DNA from: an uncultured Psychroserpens sp.
GTDB lineage: Bacteria; Bacteroidota; Bacteroidia; Flavobacteriales; Flavobacteriaceae
NCBI RefSeq assembly: GCF_947492715.1
Contig: NZ_CANLNS010000001.1
Span: forward strand, 372,001 to 436,000
Reading direction: 5' to 3'
Length of the DNA stretch: 64,000 nucleotides
Shown here: positions 24,742-33,691 of the stretch, one piece after another
Position numbering within the stretch: the first letter of the stretch is position 1
Layout of the letters: each line of letters opens with the position of its first letter
Position numbers and translations under genes: made by a program
Notes under the pieces: generated by a model
The model's input: only the letters and a program-made list of their open reading frames with translations
Databases searched by the model: none
What the model was told of the DNA's origin: nothing

Positions 24742-26154
24742 ATGATCACCTTTATTCTTAATAACAAAACGATAAGTACCTCAGAACATTCTGGTATGAC
24801 ACTATTAGACTTTGTTCGCTATGAACAGCGTCTAACGGGAACTAAAATTGGTTGTCGTGAAGGTGATTGTGGTGCTTGTACTGTTTTAGTTGGCACACTA
24901 GAAAATGACCATATAGACTATCAAAGTATTACGTCATGTATTTCTCCTTTAGGAAATGTTCATGGTAAACATATTGTAACAGTTGAAGGTACAAATCTTC
25001 AAAACAAATTAACGACTGCTCAAGAGGCGATGAAGGCAAATTACGCCACTCAATGTGGATTTTGCACCCCAGGATTTGTAGTTGCACTTACGGGTTTTGC
25101 CCTTTCTAATTCTGAAAAAAATTATACTAATGCTCTTAATGCCATTAGTGGAAATATATGTAGATGTACGGGCTACAAAGCCATTGAAAAAGCAACACAA
25201 CAAATGGTTGAAACTTTGAAAAACTACAAAACAGATTCAGATTTCAATTGGCTCATAGAAAACGGATTTATTCCGGACTATTTTAAAACGATTACTAAAC
25301 GGCTTCAAGATCTAGAAGTTAAAGACAAGGAGCAGTCTGAAGGGAAATTTGTTTCAGGTGGTACAGATTTGTATGTACAACAAGCCGATTACTTAACAGA
25401 CAATCCTGTACATCTTATTGCTAGAAAAAACTTCCTAAAAGGTATTTCCATAGAAAATGGTATTTGTACGATTGGCACAAATTCAACGGTTTCAGATTTA
25501 TGGAATCACCAAGAAGTAAACACTTATTTCCCTAACCTTAAAAAGCATTTGAAATTAGTGTCTTCAGAACAAATAAGAAACATGGCATCTTTTGGGGGAA
25601 ATTTGGTTAACGCCTCTCCTATTGGAGATATGACCATTTTCTTTTTAGCGCTTAACAGTGATATTGAAATAATGGATTACAACGGAAACGAGCGCTCACT
25701 CCCTCTTAAAAAATTCTATCATGGCTATAAGAACTTCGATTTAAAAGAAGGCGAACTATTGAAAGCCATTCGTTTCAAATTGCCATCAAACGGGTCTATT
25801 TTTAATTTTGAGAAAGTTTGCAAACGTACACATTTAGATATTGCTAGTGTCAATTCTGCTATCCATATGTCTGTAGATAATAACAACTTTACAGAAACAC
25901 ATATTTCTATAGGAGGTGTCGCAGCCATTCCCAAATATTTGCACAATACATCTCAATTCTTAATAGGAAAATCGTTGTCTCCAGAGACTATAATTAAAGC
26001 TAGTAAAGTACTTCAAGATGAAATCTCACCAATAAGTGACGTTCGTGGTTCAAGTGATTATAAACGCTTATTGGCAAGACAATTATTTTTTGCTCATTTC
26101 ACCACGCTTTTCCCTGAGACATTCACAATAAATGATTTTATAGAGCATGCATAA
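24742..26154 (+). CDS. xdhA: Xanthine dehydrogenase small subunit (2x[2Fe-2S] and FAD)
   Basis: The 470-residue protein has an N-terminal ferredoxin motif CREGDCGACTVLVG, the helical [2Fe-2S] domain CGFCTPGFVVAL...GNICRCTGYKAIEKA, and a C-terminal FAD domain (about residues 195-460) with FVSGGTDLYV, EQIRNMASFGGNLVNASPIGD and HISIGGVAAIPKYL. It channels electrons from the Mo site to NAD+. It overlaps xdhB by 8 bp. The domain arrangement is that of bacterial XdhA. Confidence 0.95.
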   Translation: MITFILNNKTISTSEHSGMTLLDFVRYEQRLTGTKIGCREGDCGACTVLVGTLENDHIDYQSITSCISPLGNVHGKHIVTVEGTNLQNKLTTAQEAMKANYATQCGFCTPGFVVALTGFALSNSEKNYTNALNAISGNICRCTGYKAIEKATQQMVETLKNYKTDSDFNWLIENGFIPDYFKTITKRLQDLEVKDKEQSEGKFVSGGTDLYVQQADYLTDNPVHLIARKNFLKGISIENGICTIGTNSTVSDLWNHQEVNTYFPNLKKHLKLVSSEQIRNMASFGGNLVNASPIGDMTIFFLALNSDIEIMDYNGNERSLPLKKFYHGYKNFDLKEGELLKAIRFKLPSNGSIFNFEKVCKRTHLDIASVNSAIHMSVDNNNFTETHISIGGVAAIPKYLHNTSQFLIGKSLSPETIIKASKVLQDEISPISDVRGSSDYKRLLARQLFFAHFTTLFPETFTINDFIEHA

Positions 26155-28474
26155 ACACAAATCAAATCCCATATTAGATGCTAAATTAGATGCTGTTTCT
26201 TTATCTATAAAACAGAGCATTAAAAACTTAGATTCGTTTACTCATGTTCGTGGTGAGTCATTATATGTTGATGATGTTAATATAAGACAAGGCACATTTC
26301 ATGCAGTTGTTTTTGATGCACCAAAAGCACATGGCCACATAAAACATATAGACTATTCTAAAGCTGAAGCCTTAGAAGGTGTTGAACGCATTTTTACTTA
26401 CAAAGACATTCCTGGAAAAAATCAAATTGGAGGTATTATTCCAGATGAACCATTATTTGCAGAAGATGACATCCATTTTTGGGGAATGCCAATTGCTTTA
26501 ATTGTTGCCGAGTCTGAATTCATTGCTAGAAAAGCTAGAGCCTTAATTGAAATCGATATTGAAGAATTACCAGTAATTACTACTGCAAAACAGGCTAAGG
26601 CAAAAGGAAGTTTTATCAACGCACCTAGATCTTTTAGTTTAGGTGATTCTGAAAAGGCTTTCAAAGATTGTGAATATGTTTTTGAAGGTGAAACATTTTC
26701 TAACGGACAAGAACATTTGTACATCGAAGCTCAGGGAGCGTATGCTGAACCCCTAGAAAATGGAAACATAAAAATCACCTCATCAACCCAAGGACCAACA
26801 GCTGTACAGAAAACAATAGCTCAGGTTTTAGGAGTAGCTATGCATAAAATAGAAGTAGATGTCACCAGACTTGGTGGTGGTTTTGGAGGCAAAGAAGATC
26901 AGGCAACACCTTGGGCAGTAATGACGGCTCTGGCAACCTTTCATTTAAATCAGTCTGTAAAATTAATTCTAAATCGCCATGATGATCTAAGAATGACTGG
27001 AAAGCGTCATCCCTATGAGAGCACTTATAAAATAGGCTTATCTAAAGATTTAAAGATCATGGCTTATGAAGTTGAGTTCTTACAAAACTCAGGAGCAGCT
27101 GCCGATTTATCTCCAGCTATTGCAGAACGTACATTATTTCATGCTACGAATAGTTATTTTGTGCCACATGTTAAAACTACCGTAATCAGTTGCAAGACCA
27201 ACTTACCGCCAAATACAGCTTTTAGAGGATTTGGAGGACCACAAGGTATGTTTGTTATCGAATCTGCAATTGCCAAAGCTGCCAGTGAAATTGGCGTACC
27301 TGCAAGAGTTATTCAAGAAGCAAATTTGTTAGATGAAAATGACACATTTTCTTATGGTCAAGTGGCAAAAAAAGTAGAGGCTAAAAATACATGGAGTTCT
27401 GCTACAGAACTATTCAACATCACCCTTTTAGAACAAGAAGTAGAAACATTCAATGCCAATAATTCTAACTTTAAAAAGGGATTAGCCTTGATGCCAATCA
27501 CCTTTGGTATTTCATTTACCAATACACCTATGAATCACGCACGTGCACTGGTACATATTTATCTCGATGGCAGTATTGGAATTAGCACTGCAGCTGTTGA
27601 AATGGGTCAAGGTGTAAACACTAAAATGATGCAAATTGCTTCAGAGGTATTTTCTATTCCAATAGAAAAAATTAAAATCGAAACTACAAATACAACAAGA
27701 GTTGCCAACACGTCTCCTTCTGCTGCCAGTTCAACGGCCGATTTAAATGGAAAAGCAACTTTAAAAGCGTGCAAGACTCTCCTTAAACGTTTAATAAGTG
27801 TGGCTTCAGAAGATTTGAACATTTCAGAAGAACACATACAATTAAAGGATGAGTATGTCTATACACATGGCGAAAAGTCAAATTTATCTTGGACAGAACT
27901 CATTAGCAAAACGATGTTAAAACGTGTTGCTTTGACAGAAAATGCGCATTATGCTACGCCAGAAATCCACTTTGATAAAACTAAAGAAAAAGGGCATCCT
28001 TTTGCTTACCATGTTTATGGAACGGCCATTATTATCGTTACAGTAGATTGTACTCGTGGAACTTACGAGTTTGATGCTGTTAAGATTGTTCATGATTATG
28101 GAAAAAGTATGAGTGAAGGTATTGACCTTGGACAAGTTGAAGGGGCTCTCGCTCAAGGAATTGGTTGGATGACTATGGAGGAAATCGCATACAATGATGA
28201 AGGGCGTTTACTATCAAATGCGCTATCAACCTATAAGATTCCAGATTTGTTTTCTGTTCCTAAAGAAGTTGAAGTCCTCCCTGTAAAAACGGACGGACAT
28301 GAATTAGCAATTTTAAAGTCGAAAGCCGTAGGTGAACCGCCCTTAATGTATGGTATAGGAGCATACTTTGCGCTTCAAAATGCCATAAGAGCATTTAACC
28401 CTAAATACGATTTAAAATTTCATGCACCTATGACACCAGAAAAGGTGCTTATGAGCTTATACGAAAACAAATAA
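26147..28474 (+). CDS. xdhB: Xanthine dehydrogenase molybdenum-binding subunit
   Basis: The 775-residue subunit hydroxylates xanthine to urate. Visible are the early HVRGESLYVDD segment, the cofactor loops RLGGGFGGKEDQA and NTAFRGFGGPQGM (substrate-site Arg), EMGQGVNTKMMQIASEVF, and the catalytic glutamate region KAVGEPPLMYGIGAYFAL. There is no signal peptide, so it is cytosolic, unlike the IorB-like protein. It starts within the end of xdhA. Sulfurated cofactor would come from one of the two XdhC proteins. Confidence 0.95.
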   Translation: MHKHKSNPILDAKLDAVSLSIKQSIKNLDSFTHVRGESLYVDDVNIRQGTFHAVVFDAPKAHGHIKHIDYSKAEALEGVERIFTYKDIPGKNQIGGIIPDEPLFAEDDIHFWGMPIALIVAESEFIARKARALIEIDIEELPVITTAKQAKAKGSFINAPRSFSLGDSEKAFKDCEYVFEGETFSNGQEHLYIEAQGAYAEPLENGNIKITSSTQGPTAVQKTIAQVLGVAMHKIEVDVTRLGGGFGGKEDQATPWAVMTALATFHLNQSVKLILNRHDDLRMTGKRHPYESTYKIGLSKDLKIMAYEVEFLQNSGAAADLSPAIAERTLFHATNSYFVPHVKTTVISCKTNLPPNTAFRGFGGPQGMFVIESAIAKAASEIGVPARVIQEANLLDENDTFSYGQVAKKVEAKNTWSSATELFNITLLEQEVETFNANNSNFKKGLALMPITFGISFTNTPMNHARALVHIYLDGSIGISTAAVEMGQGVNTKMMQIASEVFSIPIEKIKIETTNTTRVANTSPSAASSTADLNGKATLKACKTLLKRLISVASEDLNISEEHIQLKDEYVYTHGEKSNLSWTELISKTMLKRVALTENAHYATPEIHFDKTKEKGHPFAYHVYGTAIIIVTVDCTRGTYEFDAVKIVHDYGKSMSEGIDLGQVEGALAQGIGWMTMEEIAYNDEGRLLSNALSTYKIPDLFSVPKEVEVLPVKTDGHELAILKSKAVGEPPLMYGIGAYFALQNAIRAFNPKYDLKFHAPMTPEKVLMSLYENK

Positions 28475-28483
28475 ATTAACGCG

Positions 28484-29053
28484 ATGGACACTCAAATAAA
28501 CGAAAACATCTTTGATACTTTTCCTGAGCTTGAGAGTGAACGACTCTATTTTACAAAATACAAACTAGAGTATGCCGAAACACTTTTATTTATGAGAAGC
28601 CATAAAGCTGTTTCTAAATATATGGACACCGAAATACCAGTAAAAATCGAAGACACCGAAAAGAGAATTAAAGGATACCACGCCGCATTTAAAGAAACAA
28701 AAGGTATTACATGGGCTATTGTAGACAAAGAGAGCCATCAATTGATTGGTGATTTCGGTATCTGGAAAATTGACAAACATAATTCTAGAGGAGAAATTGG
28801 TTATATTTTACATCCCAATTTTTGGGGTAAAGGCTATATGAGAGAAACCTTCGATACATTGATTCGTTTTGGGTTTCGTGATTTAAATTTGCATAGCCTT
28901 GAGGCCAATGTTAATATAGAAAATGACAATTCTAAAGCGCTGTTGCTCAAATTTGGTTTTAAGCTAGAAGCCCGTTTTAGAGAGAACTTTTATTATGATG
29001 GTCGCTTTTTAGACAGTGAGATTTACTGTTTGTTACAATCAGATATTACATAA
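28484..29053 (+). CDS. GNAT-family N-acetyltransferase (RimJ/RimL-like)
   Basis: The 189-residue protein has the RimJ/RimL-type start LESERLYFTKY, LIGDFGIWKIDKHNSRGEIGYILHPNFWGKGYM (acetyl-CoA binding segment) and HSLEANVNIENDNSKALLLKFGF. It lies between xdhB and allB, 9 and 3 bp from each, so it is co-transcribed with purine catabolism genes. No pathway role is evident. The acceptor could be a protein N-terminus or a small amine. Confidence 0.85.
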   Translation: MDTQINENIFDTFPELESERLYFTKYKLEYAETLLFMRSHKAVSKYMDTEIPVKIEDTEKRIKGYHAAFKETKGITWAIVDKESHQLIGDFGIWKIDKHNSRGEIGYILHPNFWGKGYMRETFDTLIRFGFRDLNLHSLEANVNIENDNSKALLLKFGFKLEARFRENFYYDGRFLDSEIYCLLQSDIT

Positions 29054-29056
29054 TTA

Positions 29057-30397
29057 ATGACAGAATTTTTAATATACAGTAAACGCTGCTTTCTACTTGA
29101 TGCTTTTCAAGAGGCTACCATCCACATTAAAAATCAGAAAATTCTTGATATCAAGAAAGGTTATCACACTAGTGCATCTATTCCATTTTTAGATTACCAA
29201 AATCTCATAGTAATGCCAGGAATAATTGATGCACATGTTCACATCAACGAACCTGGAAGAGAAAGCTGGGAAGGTTTTGACACAGCCACAAAGGCAGCAG
29301 CTGTTGGAGGCGTAACAACCCTTATTGAGATGCCATTGAATGCAAGCCCTGTAACAACAAATATAAATGCGCTTCATCAAAAATTAGAATCATCAAAAAA
29401 TAAACTTCATGTAAATTGTGGCTTCTACGGCGGCACAATACCAACAAATAAAAATGACATAGAAGGTCTTATAAATGCCGGAGTTTTTGGGATTAAAGGA
29501 TTTTTAACACCTTCAGGAATTGATGAGTTTCCTAACGTCACTAAACTAGATTTAGAAGCAATTGCTCCTGTTTTAAAAACACACGATATTCCTTTACTGT
29601 TACATTGTGAATTAACAGACACCAAGGTTCCAGAAGTCACAAACACTAAAAGCTATCAAAGCTATTTAAACTCTAGGCCTCAGCACTGGGAGACCAATGC
29701 TATCGCATTAGCTTTAGATCTTCAAAAAAAGTTTGACATCAAAGTACACATTGTACATCTCTCTGCTTCTAAGGGCATTGAACCTATTAAAGAACGTTTA
29801 AACGAAACTAATAAGTTAACCGTTGAAACATGTCCGCATTACTTATTCTTTAATGCAGAGACGATTCCTGATGAATCTCCAATTTATAAATGTGCTCCAC
29901 CAATACGAGAAGGTGCAAATAATGACAAGCTATGGGATTTTTTACTTGATAATGGTTTTAGCTTTTTAGGATCAGACCACTCTCCTGCTCCACCTGAGCG
30001 TAAACAACTAGAAAGCGGTGATTTTTTTAAGGCTTGGGGTGGAATTTCTGGATTACAATTTACACTACCTATCCTATTTTCAGAAGGACAAAAAAGAGGG
30101 TTACAGTTAGAAAAATTAATTCCATTAATTACACGAAAGCCTTCAGAATTTTTAGGAATTAATCAGAAAAAAGGAACATTAGCACCTGGTTTAGATGCAG
30201 ATATTACTGTTTGGGATGATACCCAACAATTTACCATTTCCGAAGCTAGTATCGAACACAAACACAAAGCAACTCCCTACTTAAACCACAGGGTTTTTGG
30301 AAAAGTAATTCATACATTTGTTAATGGTGTTCACGTCGTTGAAAACTCAAAACTCAAAACACTTAATCAAGGAAAAATATTATTAAAAGATACATGA
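29057..30397 (+). CDS. allB: Allantoinase
   Basis: AllB hydrolyses allantoin to allantoate. The 446-residue amidohydrolase shows the metal ligands DAHVHINEPGRE, the probable carboxylated lysine in FGIKGFLTP, HCE, IVHLSAS and GSDHSPAP, and the C-terminal GTLAPGLDADITVWD. The order and the Pro-Gly-Arg after the first metal motif are typical of allantoinase/dihydroorotase. The allantoicase gene overlapping by 4 bp selects allantoinase. Confidence 0.92.
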   Translation: MTEFLIYSKRCFLLDAFQEATIHIKNQKILDIKKGYHTSASIPFLDYQNLIVMPGIIDAHVHINEPGRESWEGFDTATKAAAVGGVTTLIEMPLNASPVTTNINALHQKLESSKNKLHVNCGFYGGTIPTNKNDIEGLINAGVFGIKGFLTPSGIDEFPNVTKLDLEAIAPVLKTHDIPLLLHCELTDTKVPEVTNTKSYQSYLNSRPQHWETNAIALALDLQKKFDIKVHIVHLSASKGIEPIKERLNETNKLTVETCPHYLFFNAETIPDESPIYKCAPPIREGANNDKLWDFLLDNGFSFLGSDHSPAPPERKQLESGDFFKAWGGISGLQFTLPILFSEGQKRGLQLEKLIPLITRKPSEFLGINQKKGTLAPGLDADITVWDDTQQFTISEASIEHKHKATPYLNHRVFGKVIHTFVNGVHVVENSKLKTLNQGKILLKDT

Positions 30398-31392
30398 TAG
30401 AAGAACGATTAAAACAATACACAGATCTTGCATCAGAGAAAATTGGAGGTCAAGTACTATACTGTACTGACGATTTTTTTGCTGAAAAAGAAAACCTAAT
30501 TAAAGAAGGCCGAGGCATTTTTATTGCCGATAAATATACAGATCGCGGAAAATGGATGGACGGCTGGGAATCAAGACGTAAACGTACTTTGGGTCACGAT
30601 TGGGCCATTTTAAAATTAGGCGCTGAAGGAAAAATTAGAGGTTTCGATATTGACACTAATCACTTTTTAGGAAATCACCCGCCTTATGCTTCTGTTGAAG
30701 CCATATATTTGGATGAGGATATTTCAGATTGGAGTCAGGCCGATGATTTAACTTGGGAAGAAGTGCTTCCAAAATCGCCTTTAGATCCAGGGAGTCAACA
30801 TTTTTTTGAAATTAACTCAGAAAAAGTCTTCACACATGTTCGTCTACATATTTATCCAGATGGCGGAGTTGCGCGATTTAGAGTATTTGGAGAGGTTTAT
30901 AAAGATTGGTCCAAAGTGAATTCTGAAGAATTAATTGATTTAGTGTTAGTTAACAACTGTGGAAAAGCATTACATTGTAATGATATGTTTTTCAGTATTA
31001 TGGATAATCTTATTTCTCCAACCACAGGAAAAAACATGGGAGATGGTTGGGAAACAAAGCGTAATCGCACACCTAATAACGAAGATTTTGTAATCTTAAA
31101 GCTAGGTCATTCTGGAATAATTCATAAAATTATTGTCGACACGAAACATTTTAAAGGTAATTACCCAGATTCTTGTGCCATTGACGTATGCTCATGTACT
31201 AATGATGCCGATGTTTTGAGTGGTAGTCATAAATGGAAACCGTTGTTACCTCAACAAAAACTTGGAGCTGATCGTGAACATCATTTCGAAAAAGAAATTT
31301 TGAAAACCGAACAGCCTATTACACATGTTAAATTGAAAATATATCCTGATGGAGGCATTAGTAGGTTGCGTATTTTTGGAACCATTAAATAA
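30394..31392 (+). CDS. alc: Allantoicase
   Basis: Allantoicase cleaves allantoate to ureidoglycolate and urea. The 332-residue protein consists of two allantoicase repeats: CTDDFFAEKENLI...DGWESRRKR...IYPDGGVARFRVFG and CNDMFFSIMDNLI...DGWETKRNR...IYPDGGISRLRIFG. The length and duplicated jelly-roll layout match the family. It overlaps allB. No ureidoglycolate lyase or urease follows in the window. Confidence 0.95.
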   Translation: MIEERLKQYTDLASEKIGGQVLYCTDDFFAEKENLIKEGRGIFIADKYTDRGKWMDGWESRRKRTLGHDWAILKLGAEGKIRGFDIDTNHFLGNHPPYASVEAIYLDEDISDWSQADDLTWEEVLPKSPLDPGSQHFFEINSEKVFTHVRLHIYPDGGVARFRVFGEVYKDWSKVNSEELIDLVLVNNCGKALHCNDMFFSIMDNLISPTTGKNMGDGWETKRNRTPNNEDFVILKLGHSGIIHKIIVDTKHFKGNYPDSCAIDVCSCTNDADVLSGSHKWKPLLPQQKLGADREHHFEKEILKTEQPITHVKLKIYPDGGISRLRIFGTIK

Positions 31393-31397
31393 ATTAA

Positions 31398-32801
31398 ATG
31401 ATTGAAGTAATTATACTTATAGCTTGGCTTGTTATTTTTTCGGTAATAGTAGCTGTTACTTATAAACTACGTCATTCAATTAAAGTGTTAAAAGCCGAAG
31501 GAAACGATGAGAAGGCAGACGCTATTCAAACATCTCAAAATTGGTTTTATGCTCTAATCGTTATAGCTTCTATTGGAGGTATAGGCATTTTATATATGTT
31601 CCTAAAAGGAACTATTTATGAAAGCCACTTTTTCGAGTGGCTAAATTTAAGTGTTCGATTAATCCATATCACCTTTGGTATTGCTTGGATTGGTGCTTCT
31701 TTTTATTTTGTATTCTTAGAAAATGCCTTGAATAGAACAGAAAATGTAAGAGACGAGTTAGCCGGTAATCTTTGGGCTGTTCATGGTGGCGGTTTTTATT
31801 ATGTTGAAAAATACAAATTGGCTCCTAAAAAAATACCTAAGCACTTGCACTGGTTTAAATATGAGGCTTACTTTACTTGGTTATCTGGATTTTGTTTACT
31901 CTCTATCGTCTATTATTTTAATGCAACCTCGTATTTAATTGATCCAGAAGTATTAGATATTTTACCATCTACAGCGATAATAATTAGCATTAGTTCTTTA
32001 ATTATTGGCTGGATATTATATGATCAAATTTGTAAACGACTTAGCAATAATAAGGTCGTATTTACTTTGGCAATAACAGCATTGGTATTTTTGTTTGCAT
32101 GGTTTTATGCACAAGTATTTAGTGGTCGTGCAGCATATATTCATTTTGGAGCTTTTCTTGGAACTTTGATGGCAGCAAACGTATTTTTTGTCATTATTCC
32201 CGGACAGAAACGCATGGTGGCTGCTGCGAAAAAAGGACAAATGCCCAATCCTGCTGATGGTAAAGCGGCATTTCTACGTTCTTATACTAATAATTACTTT
32301 ACACTTCCTGTATTGTTTGTAATGATTAGCAATCATTTTCCCAGTACTTTTGGAAACACTTATCAATGGATCGTGCTTATTGGCATCACCCTAGGAACTG
32401 CTGGCGTAAAACATTATTTAAATCTTAGAGAAAAGGGGGAGCTTTCTGTTTGGATCATGCCAATTGCAGTAGTTATTTTGTTTGGCGTTGCCTTTATGAC
32501 CGCTCCAACACCTCCAAAGTATGAAAACTGCCAAGAAATTGTTTCCTTTACAGAAGTTCAAACTATTATTAACAACAGGTGTACTACTTGCCATTCATCA
32601 AACCCAACAGATGCCGTTTGGAAAGTAGCGCCTAATGGTGTAAAATATGATACAGCTGAACAGATTTATAGTTTGCGAGACAAAATCTTCCAACGTGTAG
32701 TAGTGAGTAAAAATATGCCGTTTAACAACAATCAAACTGGTATGACACAAGAAGAACGCGATATGATAAATTGTTGGATCAATCAAGGCGCACCAAAATA
32801 A
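31398..32801 (+). CDS. puuD: PuuD-type membrane urate oxidase with C-terminal cytochrome c domain
   Basis: The 467-residue protein has about eight membrane helices (residues 1 to about 375) including RLIHITFGIAWIGASFYFVFLENAL and LWAVHGGGFYYVEKYKLAPK. A c-type cytochrome domain follows, with CTTCHSS and a possible axial methionine in NMPFNNNQTGM. This is the PuuD arrangement, in which urate is oxidised to 5-hydroxyisourate and electrons enter the respiratory chain rather than forming peroxide. It lies between alc and the uraD-uraH fusion, which fits. The active-site residues of PuuD are not assigned here. Confidence 0.9.
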   Translation: MIEVIILIAWLVIFSVIVAVTYKLRHSIKVLKAEGNDEKADAIQTSQNWFYALIVIASIGGIGILYMFLKGTIYESHFFEWLNLSVRLIHITFGIAWIGASFYFVFLENALNRTENVRDELAGNLWAVHGGGFYYVEKYKLAPKKIPKHLHWFKYEAYFTWLSGFCLLSIVYYFNATSYLIDPEVLDILPSTAIIISISSLIIGWILYDQICKRLSNNKVVFTLAITALVFLFAWFYAQVFSGRAAYIHFGAFLGTLMAANVFFVIIPGQKRMVAAAKKGQMPNPADGKAAFLRSYTNNYFTLPVLFVMISNHFPSTFGNTYQWIVLIGITLGTAGVKHYLNLREKGELSVWIMPIAVVILFGVAFMTAPTPPKYENCQEIVSFTEVQTIINNRCTTCHSSNPTDAVWKVAPNGVKYDTAEQIYSLRDKIFQRVVVSKNMPFNNNQTGMTQEERDMINCWINQGAPK

Positions 32802-32806
32802 AGATT

Positions 32807-33676
32807 ATGATAACACTAAATCAACTTAATTCACTTTCAGATCAGGAAGCATTTTCTAAACTAGAACAATGTTGCGTTTCTAAAACTTGGGTTAATAAAA
32901 TGCTCCAAAGCAGACCCTTTTCTTCGGAAAATGAACTTATTGAAACAGCGGCTTCAATTTGGTACAACCACTGTTCTATAGATGATTTTAAAGAAGCCTT
33001 TACTGGTCATCCAAAAATTGGAAATATAGACAGTTTAAAAGAAAAATTTGCGCACACTTCAGCTTGGGCTGGAAACGAACAATCTAAAGTATCTGAAGCT
33101 AGTTTAGACGTCATTGAAGCATTGGCTAAAGCTAATGAAGATTATGAAAACAAGTATGGATATATTTTCATAGTAAGCGCTAGTGGAAAATCTGCCGAAG
33201 AAATGTTAGCCATCATAAATGCGAGATTGGATCATAAGCCGGATGATGAAATTTATGTTGCAATGAATGAACAACATAAAATCACAGCAATTCGTTTGGC
33301 GAAACTTATAGAAAGTGTTCCTCAGAATGCTAATTTAACGAGTCATTTAACAACACACGCCTTAGATACATCTATTGGTATTCCTGCAAGCCATATGCTC
33401 ATCGCGCTAAAAGGTTTACGTGATAATCAATGGAAACCTATGAGTATAGGTATCACTAACAATGATGGTCGTATTTCAGATGTGTTACCACCTGGTAGAT
33501 TTTTAATTCCTGGCATTTATACGATGACCTTTAACACAGGTAACTATTATAAAAACAATAATCAAAATGGCTTTTATCCTGAGGCTTCAATACAATTTGA
33601 AGTTACCGATGGTAGTCATTATCATATTCCATTATTAATTAATCCTTTTGGGTATTCAACTTACAGAGGGAGTTAG
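32807..33676 (+). CDS. uraD-uraH: Fused OHCU decarboxylase and 5-hydroxyisourate hydrolase
   Basis: The protein has 289 residues. Residues 1 to about 165 are UraD (OHCU decarboxylase), with FTGHPKIGNIDSL and ASLDVIEALAKANEDYENKYGYIFIV. Residues about 178-289 are the transthyretin-like UraH (HIU hydrolase), with THALDTSIGIPA and the diagnostic C-terminal YRGS. Together they turn 5-hydroxyisourate into S-allantoin. UraH acts before UraD although it is C-terminal in the fusion. ATG 32807 is preferred over an in-frame TTG at 32771 that would overlap puuD by 31 bp. Confidence 0.94.
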   Translation: MITLNQLNSLSDQEAFSKLEQCCVSKTWVNKMLQSRPFSSENELIETAASIWYNHCSIDDFKEAFTGHPKIGNIDSLKEKFAHTSAWAGNEQSKVSEASLDVIEALAKANEDYENKYGYIFIVSASGKSAEEMLAIINARLDHKPDDEIYVAMNEQHKITAIRLAKLIESVPQNANLTSHLTTHALDTSIGIPASHMLIALKGLRDNQWKPMSIGITNNDGRISDVLPPGRFLIPGIYTMTFNTGNYYKNNNQNGFYPEASIQFEVTDGSHYHIPLLINPFGYSTYRGS

Positions 33677-33691
33677 TATTAAACATTTATT

